A DNA stretch of 10,187 bases from Dehalococcoidales bacterium (GTDB taxonomy: Bacteria > Chloroflexota > Dehalococcoidia > Dehalococcoidales > RBG-16-60-22). The translations under genes were made by a program, and so were the position numbers. Positions within the stretch are counted from its first letter, which is position 1. Each line of letters starts with the position of its first letter. Below are positions 1 to 7,276 of the stretch, one piece after another. The notes under the pieces were generated by a model. The model did not search any database, had not been told where the DNA came from, and saw only the letters and a program-made list of their open reading frames with translations. Location of the stretch: positions 1-10,187 of the forward strand of contig JADHXF010000057.1 in NCBI GenBank assembly GCA_016783105.1, given 5' to 3'.

Positions 1-287
1 GAACTGGACTTCCGGGGTGCTTTAGGTTACCTGAGGGGTTTTAATCAGGTTGACAATAATATGGGAGGGGTATATCATCAGTTTCAAGAACAAAAATGTT
101 CGAGGTCGGATCACTTAAAGTTGATATGGGAAATCCCGGATTAATGCTCGGGACCGTGGCCGGCCCACCGATTGCCGGCTGGGTATTTGACAACTGGGGA
201 AGCTATCAGGGCACGTGGCTTGCAATGGCTGGCAGCACTTTCATCGGTGCCATAATCATGACCATGACACCTCGGGTCAAAGAGTAG
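1..287 (+). pseudogene. Remnant of a major-facilitator (MFS) transporter, C-terminal part
   Basis: The readable part is about residues 10-63 of the frame that opens at 96. It contains GPPIAGWVFDNWGSYQ followed by a hydrophobic stretch (TWLAMAGSTFIGAIIMTM) and a short charged tail TPRVKE. This resembles the last loop, last membrane helix and cytoplasmic tail of MFS carriers, where a GWxxDxxGSY-like motif precedes the final helix. A complete MFS protein has about 400 residues and 12 helices; here there is room for about two. Upstream in the same frame there are stops (near 42 and further on). A different frame, open from base 1 to 144, begins with RGALGYLRGFNQ, which is similar to the segment MFS carriers have just before this region. 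I infer a frameshifted, decayed gene, possibly also cut by the window edge. No ribosome-binding site stands close to the ATG at 96. The substrate cannot be told. Confidence 0.55.
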
Positions 288-296
288 TGGGTGCCC

Positions 297-308
297 TGAG
301 TTAACTCA
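297..308. repeat. Perfect 12-base palindrome between convergent gene ends
   Basis: TGAGTTAACTCA is its own reverse complement. It lies between the stop of the transporter remnant and the stop of plsY. It has no loop and no following T-run on either strand, so it is not a classical intrinsic terminator. It might bind a dimeric protein or be chance. Confidence 0.4.
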
Positions 309-323
309 AGTCGCTTGTGCTAC

Positions 324-953
324 TTAAAGCCTGTCCTTCAGATTTCTGCGGAGAAAGACATGGCGCCAGCTGCCTCCCGAGCTCCGCATTTCCTTTATTC
401 TCGGGATATACTTGATGCCGGGAATAAGCAGTATGCCGATGGAAAAGATGATGAATTCAACCGAGTGGTATTTCAGCCAGGCAACAAAGGGAAAGCAGAG
501 GAAGGCCAGGCTGTAGCTTAAGGTGGGGTAGCGCGTTAGCAGCAGGCTGAGCCCGAAGATGGCGGCGTAGAAAGGCAGGCCCCACGGCATAAGGTAGACC
601 AGAATACCGATACAGGTGGCGCCTCCTCTCCCGCCCCGGAATTTTAGAAAGACGGTGTAAGCGTGGCCAACCACGACCGCGGCTGCGGCCAGCAGCTGGG
701 CATAGAGTGGCACGCCCAGCCAGCGAGCCAGCGCCACCGCCGCCATTCCCTTGCCAATGTCCACCGCGAGAACCGTAAGCCCTTCCACAAATCCAATCTG
801 GTAGAACACGTTCATTGCGCCCATGCTCCGACTCCCTATCTGGCGAATGTCCACCCCTTTGCGCAGTCTGCCCATGATATACGCTGACGGAATGGAACCG
901 ATAACATAGGCGCAGACAATGGCAATGATGATGAGAGCTATAGGGTTGTTCAT
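324..953 (-). CDS. plsY: PlsY-type glycerol-3-phosphate acyltransferase (acyl-phosphate dependent)
   Basis: PlsY is an integral membrane enzyme that moves an acyl group from acyl phosphate to the sn-1 position of glycerol 3-phosphate, the first step of phospholipid synthesis in most bacteria. The 209 residues match the family length and are mostly hydrophobic helices. Family landmarks appear in order: GSIPSAYI at 19-26, a glycine-rich loop GSRSMGAMN at 40-48, VDIGKG at 64-69, the GHAY...KFRGGRGGAT block at 96-113, and TRYPTLSYSL at 140-149. Several are off consensus. The usual loop is GSGNIGATN and the usual second block is FKGGKGVAT, so this could be a diverged paralogue rather than the main enzyme. 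The ATG lies 4 bases after the recJ stop, with only a weak ribosome-binding site, suggesting translational coupling. It is the last gene of the fabF-recJ-plsY run. Confidence 0.85.
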   Translation of the reverse strand: MNNPIALIIIAIVCAYVIGSIPSAYIMGRLRKGVDIRQIGSRSMGAMNVFYQIGFVEGLTVLAVDIGKGMAAVALARWLGVPLYAQLLAAAAVVVGHAYTVFLKFRGGRGGATCIGILVYLMPWGLPFYAAIFGLSLLLTRYPTLSYSLAFLCFPFVAWLKYHSVEFIIFSIGILLIPGIKYIPRIKEMRSSGGSWRHVFLRRNLKDRL

Positions 954-957
954 CTGT

Positions 958-2658
958 CTAGCTATTTCCCGAAGATTGACCGGTCGGTGCGAAATCGAGA
1001 ATATTAAGCCGGAGTGTTTCCTTTCCGCGCCAGCGGTCTATTTCCAGATTATAAACGATGTCAAGAGATGGGGCGACATCTGCCAGGCAGTTGCCCAGCC
1101 GAAAGGCAACGCCATCCCATCTGGCGCCCTCCTGCCTGAGCTTCAACCGCAGGTGCTCGCCACCGTTGCCCATGGTGCGGCAGTCGATAACCTCAACACG
1201 TCGGCTGAGATAGGTGGGTACCGGGTTGCCGCGACCGAAAGGTGCCAGCTGCTGCGTTACCTGGAAGGTATCGCCGCCCAGGCCGGGCAGGGTGACCTCG
1301 GCGTCAATATCAAGGCTGGGGCGCAGCTCAACCTCTCTGAGCTGGGTAGTAGCCAGATTCAGAAGTGTTTCCTCAAATCGGGGCAGGTTTCGGGTTGGCA
1401 GGGTGAAACCGGCCGCCTGAGAGTGACCGCCGAACTGCGAAAGCAGGTGCTGGCTCTCTTTCAAGGCAGCAATGATGTTGAACTCCGGAATACTGCGGCA
1501 ACTGCCGCTGCTCACCTTTTCACCGGTTTTGATGACCACCGCTGGGCGGTAGAATTCCTCAGCGAGCCGACTGGCTACCAGCCCGGCGATGCCGATGAAG
1601 TAGTCCTTATCGCCGGCTATCAGAAGCGGGGAAAGACCGCGGGAGAGTACCTGCTCCCGTGCCCGCGCCAGTGTGCTGGCGGTCAGTTTCTGCCGCTCAG
1701 TGTTTTTCTGCTCCAGCCACCTTGCCAGTCGGCGGGCTTCATCTGGAGAATCGGTCGTGAGCAGTTTGTAGCTGGACATCGCGTGTTCCAGCCGCCCGGC
1801 AGCGTTCAGGCGCGGGGCGATTATCCATGATATGCATCCGGAGTCGAGGTTACCATCGCTCAGGCCCGCCTGTTCCATGATCGCCCTGATGCCCAGGCGC
1901 GGACTGTGGTTCATCACCTTGAGCCCCTCTTTTACCAGATAGCGGTTCTCACCCAGCAGCGGTGACATATCGGCAACGGTGCCCACTGCTGCCAGGTCTA
2001 CCAGTGCCTCCAGTTGTTCTTCCCGGCCAACGCTCTGGTAGAGCGCCTGAAGCAGCTTGAAAGCCACCCCGGCACCGGTCAATTCCGTAAAGGGATACGC
2101 GGAACCGGCCAGTTTTGGGTTGACAATCGCCACCGCCGGCGGTATCTCAGGCAGCGGCGTGTGGTGGTCGGTAATAACAATGTCCAGCCCCATTTTCCGC
2201 GCCCGCTTGACTTCGGACAGGCTGGTAATCCCGCAATCAACAGTTACCACGAGCCCAATGCCCTGCTGACGGAGGTTCTCCAGTGCCGCGGTTTTCAAAC
2301 CGTAGCCTTCGGTCAGGCGGTGCGGGATGTAGGGAATCACGGTACCGCCGAGTGCGGAGAGGCCTTGAACAAGCAGGGCCGTTGCCGTGATACCATCGGC
2401 GTCATAGTCACCATATATGGCGATCGGCTCGCCGGAGAGCAGGGCCTGGTATATTCTGGCCACGGCTTTGTGCATATCCGGCAGCAGCAGCGGGCTGCTG
2501 GAAAGGCTTATATCGCCGGTGAGGAAAGACGCCAGTTGCGCTGGCTCCTTTAAACCGCGATTAAACAGAAGCTGGACGATAAGAGGGGGAATGCTTGAGT
2601 TGCTAACCAGATACTGGTCTGGAACCGGTGGCAGCAGATTCCAGCGGTAGCGACTCAA
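958..2658 (-). CDS. recJ: Single-stranded-DNA-specific 5'-3' exonuclease RecJ
   Basis: RecJ degrades single-stranded DNA 5' to 3' in RecF-pathway recombination, mismatch repair and base-excision repair, using Mn/Mg ions. The 566 residues are the normal length of the core enzyme. The DHH phosphoesterase domain is clear: GDYDADG at 83-89, DCG at 141-143, DHH at 164-166, and VDLAAVGTVADMSPL around 220-234. It is followed by PRLNAAGRL (282-290), then the DHHA1 domain with SGSCRS (384-389) and the GGHSQAAGF block (410-418). The OB-fold region that holds DNA occupies roughly 450-560. All metal-binding positions I can check are intact. The start is a TTG at 2656-2658. It is supported by GAGG at 2666-2669 on the same strand, 7 bases upstream, inside the end of fabF. 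The gap to fabF is 2 bases, and plsY follows after 4 bases. Confidence 0.96.
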   Translation of the reverse strand: MSRYRWNLLPPVPDQYLVSNSSIPPLIVQLLFNRGLKEPAQLASFLTGDISLSSSPLLLPDMHKAVARIYQALLSGEPIAIYGDYDADGITATALLVQGLSALGGTVIPYIPHRLTEGYGLKTAALENLRQQGIGLVVTVDCGITSLSEVKRARKMGLDIVITDHHTPLPEIPPAVAIVNPKLAGSAYPFTELTGAGVAFKLLQALYQSVGREEQLEALVDLAAVGTVADMSPLLGENRYLVKEGLKVMNHSPRLGIRAIMEQAGLSDGNLDSGCISWIIAPRLNAAGRLEHAMSSYKLLTTDSPDEARRLARWLEQKNTERQKLTASTLARAREQVLSRGLSPLLIAGDKDYFIGIAGLVASRLAEEFYRPAVVIKTGEKVSSGSCRSIPEFNIIAALKESQHLLSQFGGHSQAAGFTLPTRNLPRFEETLLNLATTQLREVELRPSLDIDAEVTLPGLGGDTFQVTQQLAPFGRGNPVPTYLSRRVEVIDCRTMGNGGEHLRLKLRQEGARWDGVAFRLGNCLADVAPSLDIVYNLEIDRWRGKETLRLNILDFAPTGQSSGNS

Positions 2659-2660
2659 AA

Positions 2661-3914
2661 TTAGGCCTCGGTATATCTTCGGATTATCAGTACCGAATTA
2701 TGCCCGCCAAAACCAAACGAGTTGGATAGTGCCGTATTAACTTCAGCCTTGCGGGCGACGTTGGGCACGTAGTCAAGGTCACATTCAGGGTCGGGGTGGT
2801 CGTAGTTAATGGTTGGCGGGATAATGCCATTCAGGATGGAAAGGATGCAGACCATTGCTTCAGCAGCTCCGGCACAGCCGATGAGGTGCCCCAGCATTGA
2901 CTTGGTGGAGCTTATTGGCACCCGGTAGGCGTAATCACCGAAGACGGTTTTAATGGCTCTGGTCTCCATGACATCGTTTAGCTGGGTGGAGGTGCCGTGG
3001 GCGTTAATGTAATCGATATCCGTGGGGGACAAGTCCGCCTTTTTCAGCGCGATGCGCATTGCTTTAGCGGCACCTTCACCGCTTTCCATCGGCTGGGTAA
3101 CATGGAAAGAATCGGCCGTGGCACCGTAAGCGGCGATTTCTGCCAGCACGGGGATACCCCTTTTCAGGGCGTGCTCCAGCTTCTCCATGATAAGTACACA
3201 GGCACCCTCGCTGATGACAAATCCATCCCGCTCAGCGTCAAAGGGACGTGATGCCTTTTTGGGGGCATCATTCCTGGTGGAAAGTGCTTTCAGGGCGGTG
3301 AAGGCGGTGATACCCAGCGGGTTGATAATTGACTCGGTACCGCCGGCAAGCATGACCTGAGCATCGCCATGTCTGAGGAGTTCGTACGCAGCGCCGATGG
3401 CATCCGAGCCGCTGGAACAGGCCGACGTGGTACAGAAATTGGGCCCCTTGATGCCCAGCGCGATGGATATCTGGGCGGCGGCAATATCGGCAATCATCAT
3501 CGGGGCCAGGAACGGGCTGACTCGGTCTGGGCCTCTTTCCACGAGAATCTTGGCCTGTTCAAACATTGTGTTTAGGCCGCCAATACCGCTGCCAATGATG
3601 ACGCCGATGTCCTCTGCGTTGGTGTGGTTGATTTCCAGGCGCGCTGACGCTACGGCCTCCCGGCTGGCCGCGACGGCCAGCTGCGCAAAGCGGTCCATGC
3701 GGCGGGCTTCCTTACGTTCAATGTAGTCGGTGGGCTGAAACCCCTTCACCTCGCCCGCGAACTTGGCCTTCATGTCCGAGGGGTCAAACAATGTAATGTA
3801 GTCAATCCCGGACTTGCCGGCGATAAGCCCCTCCCAGGTAGTTCTGGTATCCAAACCGAGGGGGCTTAGAATGCCCATCCCCGTGATAACAACTCTATCT
3901 TTACCGTCATTCAT
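2661..3914 (-). CDS. fabF: Beta-ketoacyl-ACP synthase II
   Basis: FabF condenses malonyl-ACP with a growing acyl-ACP in type II fatty-acid synthesis in the cytoplasm. The 417 residues are close to the E. coli length. The thiolase-fold catalytic triad is complete: Cys166 in TSACSSG, His306 in NAHGTST and His343 in SMLGHLIG, with the conserved Lys338 just before. Other signatures are ALSTRND (210-216), SRPFDAERDGFVISEGA (222-238) and NSFGFGGHN near the C-terminus. In E. coli FabF the last motif reads GFGGTN, so a His replaces the Thr here. The ATG has AGGGAG at 3923-3928 with an 8-base spacer. The gene is 45 bases downstream of the DUF2284 gene, with no hairpin visible in the gap, so both may share a transcript. 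It is followed directly by recJ. No acpP, fabD or fabG lies next to it, so the fatty-acid cluster is split here. Confidence 0.96.
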   Translation of the reverse strand: MNDGKDRVVITGMGILSPLGLDTRTTWEGLIAGKSGIDYITLFDPSDMKAKFAGEVKGFQPTDYIERKEARRMDRFAQLAVAASREAVASARLEINHTNAEDIGVIIGSGIGGLNTMFEQAKILVERGPDRVSPFLAPMMIADIAAAQISIALGIKGPNFCTTSACSSGSDAIGAAYELLRHGDAQVMLAGGTESIINPLGITAFTALKALSTRNDAPKKASRPFDAERDGFVISEGACVLIMEKLEHALKRGIPVLAEIAAYGATADSFHVTQPMESGEGAAKAMRIALKKADLSPTDIDYINAHGTSTQLNDVMETRAIKTVFGDYAYRVPISSTKSMLGHLIGCAGAAEAMVCILSILNGIIPPTINYDHPDPECDLDYVPNVARKAEVNTALSNSFGFGGHNSVLIIRRYTEA

Positions 3915-3959
3915 GGGTAATGCTCCCTGATCTACTGCTTTATAGTATTGAAGGATTTA

Positions 3960-4601
3960 CTAATAGATAAATACAAGGCCAATCCGTAATCCGTGCGGTA
4001 CCTCTGCGGGGTTGGTGGAGTCCCCAATGGCGTAGATATCCCATCCGGTTTTAGTGGCCATGGTGTAAACGTCCATGCCCACCGCTTCCATAGCCGACCT
4101 GGCCTTCAAGCGGTGCGGGCAGCCGTGCCCCGGTGTCAAAACCTCGCATTCCTTGTTGGGACAGAAGAGCGCTTTGCAGGAGCCGCTGCCGAAGGCTACT
4201 GCCAGGTGGTAGCCATCATAGAACGCTTCTGCCTCTAGCTTGGCAACTATCTCTGATAGCTTTCGGCGGTAAGGATTAGCCAGGTTTTTCTCTATCGCTT
4301 CTTTCCCGGCGGTATGTTCAGCGGGCACCTCGATTTTGACGAATATGGCGTAGCTGAAATTATTGACTAATTTTCGGGTTTCATCGGGGGTCATGGCATA
4401 CGGTGGGCAATTAGCATTGGTGCCGTAGCTCGGGCACTTGGGGTAAACGCATTTGGCCACCACCCTCTCGTCGATAACCACGCCATCCATGCCGATTATC
4501 TTGGCATCGGTCGCGCCAAGCTCAATAGCTCGCCGGCAATATTTCTCCAGGTCCTCCTGCAATTGTGCCTCAGGGACACGCTCCACAATTTTCCGAGCCA
4601 T
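3960..4601 (-). CDS. DUF2284 family cysteine-rich, predicted metal-binding protein
   Basis: The function is unknown. The protein has 213 residues and no signal peptide or membrane helix, so it is likely cytoplasmic. Two cysteine groups fit the DUF2284 pattern. The first is CVYPKCPSYGTNANCPPY, with Cys51, 56 and 65; the second has Cys142, 147, 152 and 161 in CKALFCPNKECEVLTPGHGC, followed by PHRLKARSAMEAVGMDVY. Seven cysteines in two sets suggest a bound iron-sulfur cluster or zinc, which is inference. The family is common in strict anaerobes, such as methanogens, clostridia and Dehalococcoidia (recalled knowledge). The start is well supported by GGAGG at 4610-4614 on this strand, 8 bases before the ATG. 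It is the first gene of the leftward run and faces mtaB across a 121-base divergent region. Nothing in the sequence ties it to the lipid genes except position. Confidence 0.85.
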   Translation of the reverse strand: MARKIVERVPEAQLQEDLEKYCRRAIELGATDAKIIGMDGVVIDERVVAKCVYPKCPSYGTNANCPPYAMTPDETRKLVNNFSYAIFVKIEVPAEHTAGKEAIEKNLANPYRRKLSEIVAKLEAEAFYDGYHLAVAFGSGSCKALFCPNKECEVLTPGHGCPHRLKARSAMEAVGMDVYTMATKTGWDIYAIGDSTNPAEVPHGLRIGLVFIY

Positions 4602-4672
4602 GTTAATAACCTCCGGATGATTTAATTAGTTTTTTACCATAATTGCGGGCCATTTGCAAGTGAGCCTTTGCT

Positions 4673-4702
4673 TTGACCGTTCGTGATTCGCGACATTATA
4701 AT
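4673..4702 (+). promoter_or_regulatory. Sigma70-type promoter of mtaB
   Basis: The -35 element TTGACC is at 4673-4678 and a perfect -10 TATAAT at 4697-4702, with an 18-base spacer. Transcription should begin near 4709, giving a leader of about 14 bases that starts at the ribosome-binding sequence GAGGG (4709-4713). Inside the spacer, 4681-4693 is an imperfect palindrome (10 of 13 positions symmetric). It could be an operator, but this is weak evidence. Confidence 0.75.
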
Positions 4703-4722
4703 GGAGTTGAGGGATGAACTGA

Positions 4723-5982
4723 ATGAGCGGAACCAGAGTTACTTTAGACACGCTGGGCTGTAAACTGAATCAGGCGGAAACCGAGTCCCTGGCCAGGCAG
4801 CTTGCCGCGGCCGGATATGAGCTGGTGGACTCCGTGGATGAAGCCGATGTCTATATCTTGAATACCTGCACGGTGACACACATCGCTGACCGCAAGTCCC
4901 GAAACCTGCTACGGCAGGCGCACCGCCGGAACAGCCGTGTCCGGCTGATAGCCATTGGCTGCTATGCGGAGAGGTCGCACCAGGAGCTGGCCCGGATAGA
5001 AGGCGTTGACCTTGTCCTCGGCAATGACCAGAAGACGCAGATACTTAGCAGGCTGCAAGCACTTGGTTGCTTTTCCAATTCAGCTTCGACCGTTCAGGGT
5101 ATGTATGATTATGGGCGGAATCGCTCCTTCGTAAAAATCCAGGACGGCTGCGATAACTTTTGCAGCTACTGCATCGTGCCGCTGGTAAGAAGCAGAGTGG
5201 AAAGCGTATCGGTGGAAAAAGTCATTGCTGAGGTTAAAAATCTGGCGGCGGACGGTGTAAAAGAAGTGGTGCTCACCGGAACCGAAATCGGAGCGTACCA
5301 CAGCCACGGCGTCAATTTAACACATCTGCTGAAACGCGTCCTGGCAGAAACTGGAGTGACCAGATTGAGGCTATCTTCACTGCAGCCGCAGGAAATAACC
5401 TCGGAACTGCTTGAGCTCTGGAAAGACCGCCGACTGTGTCCGCATTTCCACCTTTCCCTGCAGAGTGGCAGCGATTCTGTTCTCCGGCGGATGAAGCGGC
5501 GGTATACTCCGGCTGACTATGGGCAGGCAGTTACTCTAATAAGAAAAGCGGTGCCTGACGCCGCTATCACTACCGATGTCATTGCTGGCTTCCCCGGGGA
5601 GACGGAGGCCGAGTTTGAAGAAAGCTACGATTTCTGCCGGCAGGTGGGCTTCGCCCGCATCCACGTCTTTCCCTATTCGCGCCGACCGGATACGAAGGCG
5701 GCCGAGATGCCAAATCAGGTTTCAGACAGGGTGAAAAGGGAGAGGGTACAGCAGATGCTGGCCCTGGCCGAAGAAAGCGCCAGCAGTTTTAGACAGCGCT
5801 TCCTGGGCAGAACCATGCCCGTGTTATGGGAGAAGAAATCAGGCGGCGTCTGGTCAGGCTACACGGAGAATTACATCAGGGTGTATAATAAAAGCAATGA
5901 AGATTTAGCCAACCAGCTAATACAAGTAAAGCTGGAGGGTTTATATAAGGATGGGGTGTGGGGGGTATGGTCAAACCTTTAA
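4723..5982 (+). CDS. mtaB: tRNA (N6-L-threonylcarbamoyladenosine(37)-C2)-methylthiotransferase MtaB
   Basis: MtaB is a radical-SAM enzyme that adds a methylthio group to t6A at position 37 of ANN-decoding tRNAs. The 419 residues show the three-domain plan of the MiaB/MtaB family. The N-terminal domain carries the auxiliary 4Fe-4S ligands Cys13 (TLGCKLNQAE), Cys49 (LNTCTVT) and Cys80 (IGCYAER). The radical-SAM domain has Cys143, Cys147 and Cys150 in the QDGCDNFCSYC motif, with the SAM-side segment VVLTGTEIGAY at 182-192. A short TRAM-like RNA-binding tail covers about 355-419. The phrases GCKLNQAE and NTCTVT favour MtaB over MiaB, RimO or a generic MiaB-like protein. GAGGG at 4709-4713 lies 9 bases before the ATG. 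A strong promoter lies directly upstream, so it is probably transcribed alone. Its last 12 bases overlap the end of the convergent QueG-like gene. Confidence 0.93.
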   Translation: MSGTRVTLDTLGCKLNQAETESLARQLAAAGYELVDSVDEADVYILNTCTVTHIADRKSRNLLRQAHRRNSRVRLIAIGCYAERSHQELARIEGVDLVLGNDQKTQILSRLQALGCFSNSASTVQGMYDYGRNRSFVKIQDGCDNFCSYCIVPLVRSRVESVSVEKVIAEVKNLAADGVKEVVLTGTEIGAYHSHGVNLTHLLKRVLAETGVTRLRLSSLQPQEITSELLELWKDRRLCPHFHLSLQSGSDSVLRRMKRRYTPADYGQAVTLIRKAVPDAAITTDVIAGFPGETEAEFEESYDFCRQVGFARIHVFPYSRRPDTKAAEMPNQVSDRVKRERVQQMLALAEESASSFRQRFLGRTMPVLWEKKSGGVWSGYTENYIRVYNKSNEDLANQLIQVKLEGLYKDGVWGVWSNL

Positions 5983-6846
5983 TTTCTTCGCCGGGTTTCT
6001 GAACTCGCAGGGGACTTTAGTCTGGCAGAGGCCGCAGCCGAAAATCTTCACGCCGTATTCCTGCTTGAGGTAGCCGATATCATCGTTCATATAGCTGCGG
6101 CATTTTATCTTGTCGTGACCCTGTTCCGTAATGGCACCGGCGGGGCAGCGGGGAATGCAGGCCCGGCATTTCTTATTTACATAAAATAAACAGTTTGAGT
6201 ACGGGTCTTTAGCGGTTCTGGGGTTGATGGGGAGGGGCATATCGGTGGCCACGCTGCCGCAGCGGTGAGCGATGCCAAGCTCGGTGATGAAGCCATCGGA
6301 GAGGCTGAAGGTACCCAACCCGGCGGCGTAGGCAATGTGCCGCTCCGACCAGTTGGAGATAGGGCCGCTTTCGTTCTCCAGTTGCTTGAAATAGGGCTGG
6401 AGAAGTGGCGCTGCGGCAAGGTATCCTCTCTCTGTGATGACTTCTACCACCTGCTCCCGCAGCGCCTCGTTGAACTTTTCCCCGTACCACCGGGTGTATG
6501 ACCAGGGACGTGATGGCATGTCCTTTTGAGGTCGATTTGATTCCCGTGTCTTACTGGTGATGGGCAGTATCCAGCTGATGACGGACAGGCGTGCGGGCAG
6601 GTCGTCTGGCTTCTTCCCGCAGGCCACGGCCAGAGCTTCGCGCGGCGTAAAATGTGAAGGATCAATTATAACTTTATATTCGGAAAATATGGGGTCGTCG
6701 CCGTTAGCAAACTGCACCAGCGGCTGGTCAAAGAAGAAATCGTCGTTCGAATCAGGCATGCAGTTCAACGGGCTGTTGCGCACAAAAGCCCTGATTTCTT
6801 CCTGAATAAATACCGCCGTTTCCTCTGGATTAACATTAGCTGGCAA
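5971..6846 (-). CDS. QueG/reductive-dehalogenase-like 4Fe-4S protein
   Basis: The C-terminal third resembles epoxyqueuosine reductase (QueG) and the iron-sulfur part of reductive dehalogenases. It has a block WSERHIAYAAGLGTFSLSDG (166-185) similar to the QueG 'ER...AGLGWIGKN' region, and RCGSVATDMPL (195-205). The ferredoxin part has Cys227, 230 and 234 (KCRACIPRCPAGAI) plus Cys249, and then Cys271, 274 and 280 (GCGLCQTKVPC), enough for two 4Fe-4S clusters. The residue expected at the QueG catalytic aspartate appears to be a proline, by eye alignment at position 162. The second cluster has spacing C-x2-C-x5-C instead of C-x2-C-x3-CP. Queuosine synthesis is therefore unlikely, and an unknown redox reaction, possibly cobamide-linked, is more plausible. 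The N-terminal 200 residues I do not recognise. No Tat signal is seen. The TTG start is forced by an in-frame stop two codons upstream, and AGGAGGG at 6859-6865 lies a rather long 12 bases away. Probably the last gene of a three-gene unit. Confidence 0.75.
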   Translation of the reverse strand: MPANVNPEETAVFIQEEIRAFVRNSPLNCMPDSNDDFFFDQPLVQFANGDDPIFSEYKVIIDPSHFTPREALAVACGKKPDDLPARLSVISWILPITSKTRESNRPQKDMPSRPWSYTRWYGEKFNEALREQVVEVITERGYLAAAPLLQPYFKQLENESGPISNWSERHIAYAAGLGTFSLSDGFITELGIAHRCGSVATDMPLPINPRTAKDPYSNCLFYVNKKCRACIPRCPAGAITEQGHDKIKCRSYMNDDIGYLKQEYGVKIFGCGLCQTKVPCEFRNPAKKLKV

Positions 6847-6896
6847 AAGTTATACTTACCCTCCTTTGTCATTTTCTGGTGCGAGGTAACCAGTGC

Positions 6897-7253
6897 TTAC
6901 TCAGCCTCAAGCGCGTGGGTCAGGGCCTCTTTCATATGCTTGCCGGGCATCAGGAAGTCTTCCTCGGAAAAGTCCTGCCCGATGAGCCTCAGACGCTCGA
7001 GCAACGCGTAAAAGTTAATGGCCCAGCCGATGCCGAATGCCTCGGGAACTAAAACCCGGCTGTCATAGGCGTTCCAGTACGCTTCCCGGATACGCTCCAG
7101 GGTGGGCAGCCTGAAATCATACGGAACAAAACCAGCGACCTTCCCGTGCCATAAACGCTTTTCCCTCGGTTTTTCCAGTTCCTGGCATACTGCCAACAGT
7201 GTGAATGTGACCACCGTTGCCTGAAGCAGCCGAGTAACATATTTTACATTCAT
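6897..7253 (-). CDS. Small DUF5808-like protein with an N-terminal hydrophobic segment
   Basis: A 118-residue protein of unknown function. Residues about 9-23 (LLQATVVTFTLLAVC) are hydrophobic and could be a membrane anchor. The middle has WHGKVAGFVPYDFRLPTLER (35-54) and AYWNAYDSRVLVPEAFGIGW (58-77), the kind of sequence seen in short Chloroflexota and actinobacterial proteins with a DUF5808 domain (the FGIGWAINF core at 73-81). The assignment is from memory of the motif and could be wrong. The C-terminal 30 residues are charged. The start is supported by AAGGAG at 7259-7264 on this strand, 5 bases before the ATG. It lies 23 bases after the GNAT gene and 50 bases before the QueG-like gene, consistent with one transcript. 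Confidence 0.7.
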   Translation of the reverse strand: MNVKYVTRLLQATVVTFTLLAVCQELEKPREKRLWHGKVAGFVPYDFRLPTLERIREAYWNAYDSRVLVPEAFGIGWAINFYALLERLRLIGQDFSEEDFLMPGKHMKEALTHALEAE

Positions 7254-7276
7254 TTTGACTCCTTTATGACTGTATG

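Noticed and set aside
919..1830. 303-codon plus-strand open frame
   Set aside because: Lies antisense to the well-supported recJ and shows no family motif; it follows from GC-rich codon structure of the opposite strand.
2014..2553. 179-codon plus-strand open frame
   Set aside because: Antisense to the N-terminal half of recJ, with no motif or ribosome-binding site.
4602..4672. Promoter for the leftward DUF2284-fabF-recJ-plsY genes
   Set aside because: A TATGGT-like -10 is present on the minus strand, but no acceptable -35 lies at 16-18 bases, so I do not call it.
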